From positions 17,915 to 81,914 of the forward strand of contig CAYHBW010000001.1 of assembly GCA_964355085.1 (NCBI GenBank): a stretch of 64,000 nucleotides of DNA, read 5' to 3'. Position 1 is the first letter of the stretch, and every line of letters starts with the position of its first letter. A program made the position numbers and the translations under genes. This DNA comes from REEB48 sp964355085 (lineage in GTDB: Bacteria > Patescibacteriota > Minisyncoccia > UBA6257 > 02-FULL-45-10c). The notes under the pieces were generated by a model. The model was given only the letters and a program-made list of their open reading frames with translations, ran no database searches and had not been told where the DNA came from. This document shows, piece after piece, positions 9,531-17,683 of the stretch.

Positions 9531-10526
9531 TTATTTTGAAGATTTCACTATCATATCAGCAACTTTTAAGGATCGGAGCGCATCCCGTCCGGAACATTTA
9601 TTCTTTCTGTTATCTCCTGACGCAATGCAGGAATAAATAGCATCATAAATCGGATAATGGCCGATTTTAGTATTGATCAAATTTTCTCCGCCGTGAACCT
9701 CGCGCAAAACGCCTCTCTTGCCATCTTGACGCATATAAATCCTGGATTTATCTCCGGTTATTATAATTCTGCCAAGTTCCCCCAATATTTCCAACTCAAA
9801 AATTCCATAAAATTCACTGCTTAGACCATGAAGATAACCGCCAGTTCCATTCTTAAATTGAACCGCGGCGCTGACCGTCGTATCGGGAAATGTCATTTTT
9901 TGCCCGGCTGCTTTTACCGCTTCCGCAGATTTTACTTCTCCAAGCATTCTTATCAACAAATCAAGGGCGTGCGTCCCGTTATTTATAATTCCACGGACAT
10001 ATTTGACATCAAAGCTTTGGATTTTTCCTAAAAATCCGTTCCGGATTTTTTCTACCAACTCCGAATAGGACGGATTGAACGCGCGCGTATAATTCACATA
10101 CAATTCGCAATTATTTTTCTCCGCCTTTTTCACCAACTTTACGGCCTCCTTCAGCGAATAAGAAATCGGCTTCTCGCATAAAATATTTTTGACACCCGAA
10201 TCTATCGCCCGATCGCAGATCTCGTAATGACTGTCTGTATTACTTGCCACCACCAGCAAATCCGGCCTCTCGCTCGCAATCAATGCTTCCCAATTTTCAT
10301 ACATTTTCGGATCCAATCCGGACTTTTTCGCATGACTTGAAAACTCCTTGCGTGCTTGAGCATTCTTGTCTTGCGCGGCGGCCAGATGAAAATTCGGATG
10401 CTTGCTTAAAACTCTGAAGTGCGTCGGGAAATCATCGCTTGCGCTGACAAGCGGATCTTTTTCATACGCCCAGGCGATCTTCCCTAGGCCGATCATCGCG
10501 ACTTTCAATTTTTTATCATTCTTCAT
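9531..10526 (-). CDS. Gfo/Idh/MocA-family NAD(P)-dependent oxidoreductase
   Basis: Oxidises or reduces a sugar or nucleotide-sugar carbon. The N-terminal Rossmann motif AMIGLGKIAW and the EKPISYS motif (the EKP lysine) define the family, and the C-terminal half has the expected mixed alpha/beta dimerisation domain with GTHALDLL. I prefer the Met of MKNDKKLKV as start (13 bases after the upstream stop). The frame is open to 10565 with Mets at 10565 and 10532, but the longer form would overlap the DUF218 gene by 26 bases. Together with the aminotransferase next door it suggests an oxidise-then-transaminate step on a sugar, as in WlbA/WlbE-type pathways. Substrate inferred only. Confidence 0.86.
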   Translation of the reverse strand: MKNDKKLKVAMIGLGKIAWAYEKDPLVSASDDFPTHFRVLSKHPNFHLAAAQDKNAQARKEFSSHAKKSGLDPKMYENWEALIASERPDLLVVASNTDSHYEICDRAIDSGVKNILCEKPISYSLKEAVKLVKKAEKNNCELYVNYTRAFNPSYSELVEKIRNGFLGKIQSFDVKYVRGIINNGTHALDLLIRMLGEVKSAEAVKAAGQKMTFPDTTVSAAVQFKNGTGGYLHGLSSEFYGIFELEILGELGRIIITGDKSRIYMRQDGKRGVLREVHGGENLINTKIGHYPIYDAIYSCIASGDNRKNKCSGRDALRSLKVADMIVKSSK

Positions 10527-10539
10527 AATCATTGATAAA

Positions 10540-11178
10540 TTACCAGCGATAGGTTTTATTTGCAATTTGTCTCACCCCCTTCCTCTCTATGCGGATGCGT
10601 TCGATCGCAAAATCACCGCCGTAAGCCATGCTGATTTCCCTGCGCCAGCGACCAGGATTCATCCTGATAAGGACTGATTCCGCGGATACGAGTTTCAAGC
10701 GCCTGTCGGATAATTTCCTTCGGAGAAGAATCAACTCCGGGGAATGCGCTATCATCGCCCGGATACGTGGAACATGATACTTATTGGAAACAACCAGGAT
10801 ATCTTCATTATTTTTCCCAATCGAGAATAACTTGCTGATAAACTTAAGCTGCTCGAAAGTGCTGTTTGCATTGCGATCCCTGGAAATGGCCGTCTTCGGA
10901 ACTCCGAGTCCGATCAGCTCATCCGCCATTATATCCGAAATCACCGGATGATCAGGATATTCGACAACCCCTCTGCCGACGCCTCCGGAAACCAGAATCT
11001 TAGGAACAACGCCTTCTCCTGAAAGTTTTTTATACAGCTCGACTCCGGCGAAAATCCTGTACCGGTCGCCGAGACTCCGCGAGAAATCTTTTTCAAAAAA
11101 AGTGGTTGTTCTCCATTTGCCTCCAATTTTGACAAGGCCGCCGCCCAATATGACTATCGACAGGTTTTTCTTCTTCAT
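10540..11178 (-). CDS. DUF218/YdcF-SanA-ElyC-like protein
   Basis: Recognised by the family layout: N-terminal LSIVILGGGLVKIG, then KILVSGGVGRG, a long acidic/serine region with RDRNANSTFEQ, and VVSNKYHVPRIRAMI. Members include ElyC and SanA, linked to envelope polysaccharide or undecaprenyl-phosphate metabolism, mostly without a defined reaction. There is no membrane helix, so this looks like a cytoplasmic version of the domain. The start overlaps the GH57-like gene stop by 4 bases, so the two are probably co-translated. Its position in a nonulosonic-acid operon is unusual and may indicate a sugar-related role. Confidence 0.8.
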   Translation of the reverse strand: MKKKNLSIVILGGGLVKIGGKWRTTTFFEKDFSRSLGDRYRIFAGVELYKKLSGEGVVPKILVSGGVGRGVVEYPDHPVISDIMADELIGLGVPKTAISRDRNANSTFEQLKFISKLFSIGKNNEDILVVSNKYHVPRIRAMIAHSPELILLRRKLSDRRLKLVSAESVLIRMNPGRWRREISMAYGGDFAIERIRIERKGVRQIANKTYRW

Positions 11179-13175
11179 GCCTTTTTCGCGATTATGGAAA
11201 GATTAAATGCAAATTGAGCCGGTCTGGCGGCTTTATCCCGCAACAGACTGGTTTCATCGATTTCACCGGCGGAATACAGGACTCTCAAAAAATATGTCCC
11301 GCCAAGTCTGGCATAGTGGATCATCGGAAGAGCGGCGAGATCTGCTGGATTGTTTTTCAATAAAACAGACTTCTTCGAATCCCCGATTTCGAGACAACCG
11401 GTGGTATTCCCCAATATATTCTGGGCGGTCACAAGAAGCGAAACCGGTCTGACGTCAATCAGGTCTACATTCTTGAGATGGAAAGTCTCCGGATTCATTC
11501 CTCCGTTATGGCAGCGGAAAAACAGTGTTTCCAAATCGAAGGCCTCCGGGTTGAAAGTCATGATTCCCGTCCTAAAAGAAGTAGCGCCGTATTTATCGAA
11601 AGAGAAATCCAGCTTGAGATCGACACGGGATTCCTTATCATACGCAGTCACAGTTTTTTTAACACTCCCCCATCCCATCCCCACCTTGCCTTCGATCGCC
11701 GAAAAGTCCGGCTTCTTCAAGCCGCCAACCTCGGTAGGATTGAGATCGGTAATTTTAGGCATGAACGGCGCCTCAATGATCGTATGGCCGGTATAAAAAT
11801 CGGCTCCGAATGATATTTTTTCATAATAACCGTGGGGCAATATCTTAATCAGCGGCTCCGCGGAAATTTTCTTGAATATCAAGCGATCGATGGTAATCCC
11901 CCGACGCCTGTTCAGGGTCAGATTGACGGACTTTGTATCTATATTGACGGTTCTGCCGGCGGAAACAGGATGGAAATTTTTCAGATTGTCATCCGCAGTT
12001 ATGGCAGGTTTTGGCGATCCGATGATTGATTCGAGTACGGATGAAATCCGATTCAGCTCTTTTTTGAATCCGGTATATTTATTTTTTTCAGTATGAGTCC
12101 GGAAATCGCTCCCCCACAACATACAGAGAATCTTCCAAAATTCCATATCGTTATTTTTTTCATATAATTCCTTTTTCCTCCGCAATGATCCGTCTTCGCC
12201 GATGATTTTCAATTTGGAAAATATCCCGTAACATGCGGAATTGGAACCGATATCGTCCCGGCCGGTCAGCGCCCAGCGGACGATATTGTATTTTTCCTGC
12301 TTCTTGACGACTATCGGATGCTGCGCCGACTCCAAATTAAGGATTTTTGACGGTTTGACCGATAAAAGTTGCCCCGGAAGCGCAAATGACGAATTTTTAT
12401 TCCGCGAAATCATCTTATAAATATCTTCAACGCGTTGCCATTCGCTCTTATCCATTTCCGCTTCAGTAAAATATCGTCCTGGTCGGAAATCAAAAATTTC
12501 CGCATCGCTTCCGTAAAGCGCGAAAAATCCGCCGGCGCCGGCCTTGATATGCGATTCCAGATATTCGGAATATTCTCCAAGATCGATTTCATCATGGACA
12601 TAGCGTTGGAATTTCTGAAACGCGATGGATTTGTTCCAGATTACGCGGATGCGGTTCCCGAAATCATCGGCGATTGTCTGTGGAAAATATTTCCAGGAAC
12701 GGTCCCATTCCGGATGCTGCTGGTAAGCATTATCCCACTCCGCAACCACCGCCTCATATCCGGCTTCCAAATAAATTTTTACGAGGCCTTTTGAATACGC
12801 ATTCTCGTTGATGAATGCGATCTTGGGGACGGAGCCGAGAATTTTTCCATAAACTTCATTGCCTATGGACAGATTCTTTGCGTTGACCTCCGCCGGAACC
12901 AACGGCCCGACGATCTGGGAATATCCGCTCCCGATGAATTCGCAGGAGCCGTCTTTCAAAAGCTTCCGGAATTCGACCATCCACCCTGGATCAAGTTCTT
13001 GTATTTTTTCGATCGTATAACCGGTTGCTTCAATGGCGATTGCGCCTTTGAATTTTTTCGCCAATCTCAACAACGGCCAATAACAGCGTACAATGACCGC
13101 CGACATCTGATTTTCCGGTATGGAGGAAAATGCGAGATTCAAATGGAAAATGCTGTAAAATTTAAGCTTTTTCAT
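11175..13175 (-). CDS. Glycoside hydrolase family 57-like protein
   Basis: Resembles GH57 enzymes, which cleave or rearrange alpha-glucans by a retaining mechanism. The N-terminal HLNLAF (from residue 11) matches the first GH57 motif, YSQIVGPLVP (85-94) resembles the HxILPL motif, INENAYS has Glu124, and YGSDAEIFDF places an Asp at 224, where GH57 proteins carry the acid/base Asp. The C-terminal ~300 residues are beta-rich and of unknown role, as in GH57/GH119-type and mannosidase-like proteins. No signal peptide is visible, so a cytoplasmic site is likely. It overlaps the SDR gene by 14 bases. Whether it is a hydrolase, a glucanotransferase or a repurposed sugar-binding protein is open. Confidence 0.75.
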   Translation of the reverse strand: MKKLKFYSIFHLNLAFSSIPENQMSAVIVRCYWPLLRLAKKFKGAIAIEATGYTIEKIQELDPGWMVEFRKLLKDGSCEFIGSGYSQIVGPLVPAEVNAKNLSIGNEVYGKILGSVPKIAFINENAYSKGLVKIYLEAGYEAVVAEWDNAYQQHPEWDRSWKYFPQTIADDFGNRIRVIWNKSIAFQKFQRYVHDEIDLGEYSEYLESHIKAGAGGFFALYGSDAEIFDFRPGRYFTEAEMDKSEWQRVEDIYKMISRNKNSSFALPGQLLSVKPSKILNLESAQHPIVVKKQEKYNIVRWALTGRDDIGSNSACYGIFSKLKIIGEDGSLRRKKELYEKNNDMEFWKILCMLWGSDFRTHTEKNKYTGFKKELNRISSVLESIIGSPKPAITADDNLKNFHPVSAGRTVNIDTKSVNLTLNRRRGITIDRLIFKKISAEPLIKILPHGYYEKISFGADFYTGHTIIEAPFMPKITDLNPTEVGGLKKPDFSAIEGKVGMGWGSVKKTVTAYDKESRVDLKLDFSFDKYGATSFRTGIMTFNPEAFDLETLFFRCHNGGMNPETFHLKNVDLIDVRPVSLLVTAQNILGNTTGCLEIGDSKKSVLLKNNPADLAALPMIHYARLGGTYFLRVLYSAGEIDETSLLRDKAARPAQFAFNLSIIAKKA

Positions 13176-13857
13176 CTGATAATGGCCAACGATTTATTGC
13201 ATAGGCCGGATCAAAATCAATGACGCCGCCGGATACGGCCGCAGAACCGCCTTCGGAAAGCCATAAAATAAAGCTGGCGACGTCTTCCGGATGAATCAAC
13301 CTCCCGGATGGGATTTTATCCCTAACAGAATCAAGTAATTGCGGGCTGGTTTTCGTGGTTTTCATAAGTCCGCGCAAATGACCGAGCCGGATGGCATTTG
13401 CAGAAATTCCATACCGCCCCCACTCAACCGCCAATTCCCGCGTCAAACCCTCCAATCCGGCCTTGGATGCCGCATAAAGCGCGCGTTTCGGATACGGATG
13501 AGTTGCCATTATTGAAGAAATAACCACGAACGTCGACCGGCCCGCCGCCTTCATTCCGGGAAATGCCGCTTTGGCAAATAAAAAAGCCCCTTTCAAATTA
13601 ACGCCTAAAACTTCATCCCACTCTTTTTCCGAAACCGCTTCCGTATTTTTTATCAGATTGATTCCGGCGAGATAGACCGCAAGATCTATTTTTTTCGGCA
13701 AAGATCCGTATGACTCCGCCCGCGTCGCATCCGGATGATCCGCCCCCAACCAAATCGGATCGATCTCGTAACCGTTTTTGGATAATATTTTACAGACGGC
13801 TCGGCCGAGATTCCCGGTCGCGCCTATCACCACTGCTGTTTTTTTATGTTTTTTCAT
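13162..13857 (-). CDS. Short-chain dehydrogenase/reductase (SDR)
   Basis: A classical SDR of 231 residues. The cofactor loop GATGNLG is at 12-18, the NAG-like segment appears as YLAGIN (62-67), Ser114/115 precedes the catalytic pair YAASK with Tyr128 and Lys132, and the C-terminus has SGGVIDFD as in FabG-type SDRs. The reading frame stays open to 14145, but that extension lies entirely inside the isomerase gene and is not conserved-looking, so the Met at 13857 is the start, 13 bases after the isomerase stop. A keto-acid or keto-sugar made by the neighbouring IolB-type isomerase is a possible substrate. Confidence 0.88.
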   Translation of the reverse strand: MKKHKKTAVVIGATGNLGRAVCKILSKNGYEIDPIWLGADHPDATRAESYGSLPKKIDLAVYLAGINLIKNTEAVSEKEWDEVLGVNLKGAFLFAKAAFPGMKAAGRSTFVVISSIMATHPYPKRALYAASKAGLEGLTRELAVEWGRYGISANAIRLGHLRGLMKTTKTSPQLLDSVRDKIPSGRLIHPEDVASFILWLSEGGSAAVSGGVIDFDPAYAINRWPLSDEKA

Positions 13858-13870
13858 GCTTTTCTTAAAT

Positions 13871-14614
13871 TTATTCCAACCACTTGAAATCAGGGTCCGT
13901 ATTCCATATATACACGCGCTCATTCCCAGCCAGCATCCACAGATAATACAACTCATGGCCGGGCGGATTGGCAACCGGATGATATCCGCTCGGAATGAAA
14001 ACACAATCCTTATCTTTGACGGCATAACATTGATCCGTCTTGCGGTCAGCTGAATATATCCGCTGGATGCCGAATCCCTTTTCCGGCCTGATTCTGAAAA
14101 AATAAATCTCCTCCAAAGGGACTTCCTTGCCGGGAACATATTCATCGTGCTTATGTGGCGGGAAAGATGACCAATTCCCCGGCAGATTGATTGTTTCGCC
14201 GACAGCTATCCGTTGCGTTTTTGTTTCAATATTCAGGATGTTGGAAACCTTCCTTTTATATCCCTCTTTTCCGCGCCATTCTTCCTTCACATCAGCCGCC
14301 GGCACAAAAACCGGAACATTGTCCTCGTCCGCCCTGGCTTTGCAGACCGCCACCATGGTCGGAAGCGAAGCAGTAATGGAAACCGGACATTTCGGCGGAA
14401 TATAAACAGCTGACGGAGGAGAGTCGAATACATTTTTTCGTTTCATTTCCACGGTTCCGATCCCGGACGCATCCAGGGAACAGCCGCCTTCTATGATCAC
14501 AAAAACCGCCTCAAATTCATCGGAGATCCATGTCTTCTTTCCGCCGGCTTCCAGCTCCAGAAGTTCGAAGTCCAGAATCGCCATCCGATTTTTTGTAAGC
14601 TCGTTTATTTTCAT
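13871..14614 (-). CDS. iolB: 5-deoxy-glucuronate isomerase (IolB/KduI family)
   Basis: IolB converts 5-deoxy-D-glucuronate to 5-dehydro-2-deoxy-D-gluconate in myo-inositol catabolism and is a metal-dependent bicupin. The metal-site motifs are present: WSSFPPHKHDEY (148-159, His154 and His156), EEIYFFR (168-174) and SGYHPV (His212). The length of 247 residues is near normal (about 270). No iolC, iolD or iolE-like gene is visible nearby, and the surroundings are nucleotide-sugar genes, so the inositol role is doubtful. An isomerisation of a uronic or keto-sugar acid in glycan synthesis is a more likely but unproven job. The SDR directly downstream may act on its product. Confidence 0.85.
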   Translation of the reverse strand: MKINELTKNRMAILDFELLELEAGGKKTWISDEFEAVFVIIEGGCSLDASGIGTVEMKRKNVFDSPPSAVYIPPKCPVSITASLPTMVAVCKARADEDNVPVFVPAADVKEEWRGKEGYKRKVSNILNIETKTQRIAVGETINLPGNWSSFPPHKHDEYVPGKEVPLEEIYFFRIRPEKGFGIQRIYSADRKTDQCYAVKDKDCVFIPSGYHPVANPPGHELYYLWMLAGNERVYIWNTDPDFKWLE

Positions 14615-14629
14615 TCCATTTATATTTAA

Positions 14630-15457
14630 TTATGCGGATTTTTTCGCCCAAACGACTATGCTATCGCCAATTCCAGTTTTTTTAGCCAAAAAATCAAGCG
14701 CTGACTTTATTCTCGGAGAAATGCCGCCGCTGGTATTTCCGCTTCCGAATCTCACCCAGCTGACAACATGAAAACCGGAACGCCTCAAGGCGTAAAATAA
14801 TGATTTCCGACTGAAAAGATAGATATGTTGAGGCGGATTATAGTGCCGCCATTTCGGACCGAAATAGTCGGATATGAATCCGCGACATGGAGTTTCAATT
14901 ACCAAATTGCCGTCTTTTTCAAGCAGCTGATTGACTTTTTTAAGCGCGGCGGCGGGATTGGTGAAATGTTCCAACACATCCCATAAGGTTATCATGTTGA
15001 ATTTACCTTCCAATGAAAATAAATCCTCCGAGCTGGCGTCCAGCCCTTTTTCCCTGGCTCGCGCGACCATTTCAGCGGACACATCAACGCCCTTGGCGCT
15101 GATTCCGCGGCTTTTCAGATATTCCAAAAAAATTCCCGTGGCACAGCCGATATCCAATGCCTTTTTAATCCCGGCTGGACTGAACCCGAGATCAGAAAAA
15201 TCAAGGTCAAAGGTGTTGAAGCAATCTTCTTTTGACTCCTCCCTGGTTTTGATGTAAATTCCGCCTTCGGACTCGTATTTTCCATAAAAATCCCGCAAAA
15301 AATCCTGGCTGGGAACCGGATTCAAAATGCTCGTTCCGCATCCGGAACATACGGCATATTCATAGCCGTTTTTTCCGATATCGAATCTGAATTTGCGCGA
15401 ACCGCAAATCCCGCACCCGGCGGTAAAATCTGATGTATTCTTTTTAAATCTGAACAT
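14630..15457 (-). CDS. Class I SAM methyltransferase with N-terminal zinc ribbon
   Basis: The N-terminus has two CxxC pairs (Cys15, Cys18, Cys37, Cys40), the zinc ribbon common in sugar C-methyltransferases and related Methyltransf_13/23 proteins. The SAM motif ALDIGCATGIF follows near residue 90, with LWDVLEHF as motif II. About 60 C-terminal residues resemble the family tail after PPQHIYLFSRKSL. It probably methylates a sugar or nucleotide-sugar in the local pathway. It is the second gene of a tight run after the ATP-grasp gene (11-base gap). A similar methyltransferase lies at 16677. The exact acceptor is unknown. Confidence 0.85.
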   Translation of the reverse strand: MFRFKKNTSDFTAGCGICGSRKFRFDIGKNGYEYAVCSGCGTSILNPVPSQDFLRDFYGKYESEGGIYIKTREESKEDCFNTFDLDFSDLGFSPAGIKKALDIGCATGIFLEYLKSRGISAKGVDVSAEMVARAREKGLDASSEDLFSLEGKFNMITLWDVLEHFTNPAAALKKVNQLLEKDGNLVIETPCRGFISDYFGPKWRHYNPPQHIYLFSRKSLFYALRRSGFHVVSWVRFGSGNTSGGISPRIKSALDFLAKKTGIGDSIVVWAKKSA

Positions 15458-15468
15458 AATTTCTCTGT

Positions 15469-16668
15469 CTAAAGATAATCGCGTTTTACGAGATTTTCAT
15501 ATGCGTCAGCCAAAGATTCCTCCCGGCTGAAGCCCAATCCGGCTTTGGGAAACTTCCTGCCGATGCAATTCTTGGCGTTCTTTTTTATTGAAGTCAATAT
15601 GGAGGCAAAAAGATTTGGGTTGCCATACGCGAAATATCTGTTCCATGCCTCAATCGTCAATGACTCTCCCAGCGCCATACTGATCATCCCGCCGACAAAA
15701 TCTCCAGATCGCGCCGGCGTAGTATGGGAACTGTCCCAGCCGCCGGACAAACGAGGCGTGAGTTCCAAGATATACGGACCGGTTTCAGTGAGCATGACAT
15801 CCGCCTTCAGAATATGCCCTCCTTTTTGTTTATGCATGCCAATCGCTTTTCCTGAACGGTAGATCATTTCAGCCACTTCTTTTTTCAAACCGACGTCATG
15901 GATCGCCGGATTGATATGGCCTATCTCCACTCCCCAGCCGATTCCATGATACAGTTTCTTGCCGATTGCCCTCATATTTTTGAACTTTCCGAGATCTTTC
16001 CGGAATAAACGGTCGACCCAATTAAGCCAGTACATTTTCCCGTCATACCAAAGCGTCTCGACTGATTGTTCCGCTATTTCGCCATCAACCGGAATCAGGA
16101 GTTGTTCAACGATCGCCTGTCCAGTAGTTCCGTTCGCGAGAGCTTCTTCCAGCAATTCTTCCGTCGCCTCGCTTAACTTACTGATTGCGGCAAATCCCCG
16201 GCTTCCGGAATTATTGGTCGCCTTCAAAGCGACCGGCAATCCAATTTCCCTGATAGCCCGCTTCAATTCTTCAAGCGTCCGGACTGTCCGGAATTCCGGC
16301 TGTGGGATACCGGCGCGCGACAGGACTTTGCGGGTTTCCATCTTATACCGGCAGATTTTGGAAATCTTCGGATCAATGCCGGGCAAACCGAGACGCTTCG
16401 CCACGACAGCAACGGTTTCGTGGCAATCAACCGCAATACCCAGGACGCCTTTTATGTCATACTTTTTATTCAGCGCATCAGCTGCCTTAAGATTTCCAGG
16501 AATATCAAAAGTATTCAAAGGCACGAATTCATCCGCGATGGCGGCGCAAACACACTCCGGATCCATATCGGTGATTATCAACCTGAAACCGCGGATTTTT
16601 ATTTTTTCAGCTGCGAGTTTCTGCATCGGTCCGCCGCCGAAAAGCCACATCGCTTTTTTCTTTTTCAT
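15469..16668 (-). CDS. ATP-grasp ligase
   Basis: A 399-residue ATP-grasp enzyme of the carbamoyl-phosphate-synthase/D-Ala-D-Ala-ligase fold. The N-terminal pre-ATP-grasp Rossmann segment starts with WLFGGGPMQ. The nucleotide-binding region has ALKATNNSGSRGF, and the metal site includes DVMLTETGPYILELTPRLSGG with the paired acidic residues expected before the glycine loop. Such enzymes join a carboxylate to an amine, so it may attach an amino acid or other amine to a uronic or nonulosonic acid, or to an amino sugar. It sits between two methyltransferases downstream of the NeuB/PseBC genes. The substrate is not deducible. Confidence 0.85.
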   Translation of the reverse strand: MKKKKAMWLFGGGPMQKLAAEKIKIRGFRLIITDMDPECVCAAIADEFVPLNTFDIPGNLKAADALNKKYDIKGVLGIAVDCHETVAVVAKRLGLPGIDPKISKICRYKMETRKVLSRAGIPQPEFRTVRTLEELKRAIREIGLPVALKATNNSGSRGFAAISKLSEATEELLEEALANGTTGQAIVEQLLIPVDGEIAEQSVETLWYDGKMYWLNWVDRLFRKDLGKFKNMRAIGKKLYHGIGWGVEIGHINPAIHDVGLKKEVAEMIYRSGKAIGMHKQKGGHILKADVMLTETGPYILELTPRLSGGWDSSHTTPARSGDFVGGMISMALGESLTIEAWNRYFAYGNPNLFASILTSIKKNAKNCIGRKFPKAGLGFSREESLADAYENLVKRDYL

Positions 16669-16676
16669 GATAGTTT

Positions 16677-17573
16677 TTATTTATTTTTTTTCGCGATAAT
16701 GATAAATTCCCTGCCGATTCCCTTTCCGCCGAAAGACCGGTAAATTCCGTTAAGAAGTTCGGGGTCGCCATTATACATATTAAGTTCAAAATCTTTCCTC
16801 CGCAACTGGCATTGTCGGCCGACTTCCGGATTGCCGACATAGTTCAAGCCGGAAAAAAGGAAAAATTCCATAGGAAAATTTCCGAGCAGATCCACGACTT
16901 CCAGACCGAGCCGTTCAAGCAGCTTGCTCACGGAAGCGGAATCGAAATAATTGAGGTGCTGGGGAGGCGAAACCCACCAAGGATCAAAATTCATTTTTTC
17001 CCTCAAAATATTCTGAAGCGGGTTATAATCATTCGGAGAAATGATGCAGATCAATCCACCTGGAGCAAGAGCGTCTTTTGCCTCCAGTAAGAGTTTTTCC
17101 GGATCCGGAAGATGTTCAATGACCGTTTTCATATAAATCGCATCGAATTTCCCGTATTTTCCCGCGGCTTTGGCGGAAAAGAAATCATTGACCACTTCCA
17201 CGCCCAATTTCCGCGAATATTCCGAGGCATCCTTGGACGGTTCAAAGCCGAGCACATCCCATCCGAGATCCTTGCCGCATTTCAAAAAATATCCCGGCCC
17301 TGAACCGATATCCAGCAATTTCCTACCGTCGGTATGCTTTGCAAGAAGACTGAAGTGATTGCGGTAAGTCGCCATCCACCATTCCAGATCTTCTTCATAA
17401 TCGGAAAAATATTTCGGCTTCACATGCGAATAAAACTCCTTGCCATAAAAATCTTCCAGCTCTTTGTCGGAAGGAATCGGGGTTACATGCCGGAATCCGC
17501 AAGATTCGCATTCAATGACTTCATAACCGTTTTTTCTGTCCAAAATCTTTCCTTTGTGAGATTTATCATTCAT
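16677..17573 (-). CDS. Class I SAM methyltransferase
   Basis: The SAM motif LLDIGSGPGYFL is near residues 88-98, with MKTVIEHLPDPE further on and the WWVSPPQHLNYFD segment typical of the Methyltransf_23 group. Only one CxxC (Cys22, Cys25) of the N-terminal zinc ribbon is present, so the ribbon appears truncated compared with the gene at 14630. It is the first gene of the 49-17573 minus-strand run. An AT-rich upstream stretch (17574-17643) and the terminator-like hairpin at 17644 separate it from the pse genes, so it probably has its own promoter. Likely a sugar methyltransferase, substrate unknown. Confidence 0.85.
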   Translation of the reverse strand: MNDKSHKGKILDRKNGYEVIECESCGFRHVTPIPSDKELEDFYGKEFYSHVKPKYFSDYEEDLEWWMATYRNHFSLLAKHTDGRKLLDIGSGPGYFLKCGKDLGWDVLGFEPSKDASEYSRKLGVEVVNDFFSAKAAGKYGKFDAIYMKTVIEHLPDPEKLLLEAKDALAPGGLICIISPNDYNPLQNILREKMNFDPWWVSPPQHLNYFDSASVSKLLERLGLEVVDLLGNFPMEFFLFSGLNYVGNPEVGRQCQLRRKDFELNMYNGDPELLNGIYRSFGGKGIGREFIIIAKKNK

Positions 17574-17643
17574 GAATTTATATGTTCATATATAACCACA
17601 AAACAGCCTTATTTGTCTCTTGATATGACTCATCCGAAAATTA

Positions 17644-17672
17644 AAAACACCTTGACCGGATCAAAGTGTTTT
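17644..17672 (-). terminator. Putative intrinsic terminator after the PseB/PseC/NeuB genes
   Basis: Read on the minus strand, AAAACAC and GTGTTTT form a 7-bp stem enclosing an inner TTGA/TCAA stem and a short loop, followed by TAATTTTC. It lies 12 bases after the stop of the synthase gene and before the next minus-strand gene. The stem is AT-rich, so it may be weak. Confidence 0.5.
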
Positions 17673-17683
17673 GAAAACTATAT

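Noticed and set aside
13858..14145. N-terminal extension of the SDR frame
   Set aside because: It lies fully inside the isomerase gene and lacks any SDR feature; the Met at 13857 fits the fold.
15959..16699. A 246-codon plus-strand reading frame
   Set aside because: Antisense to the ATP-grasp gene; composition is a mirror of that coding strand.
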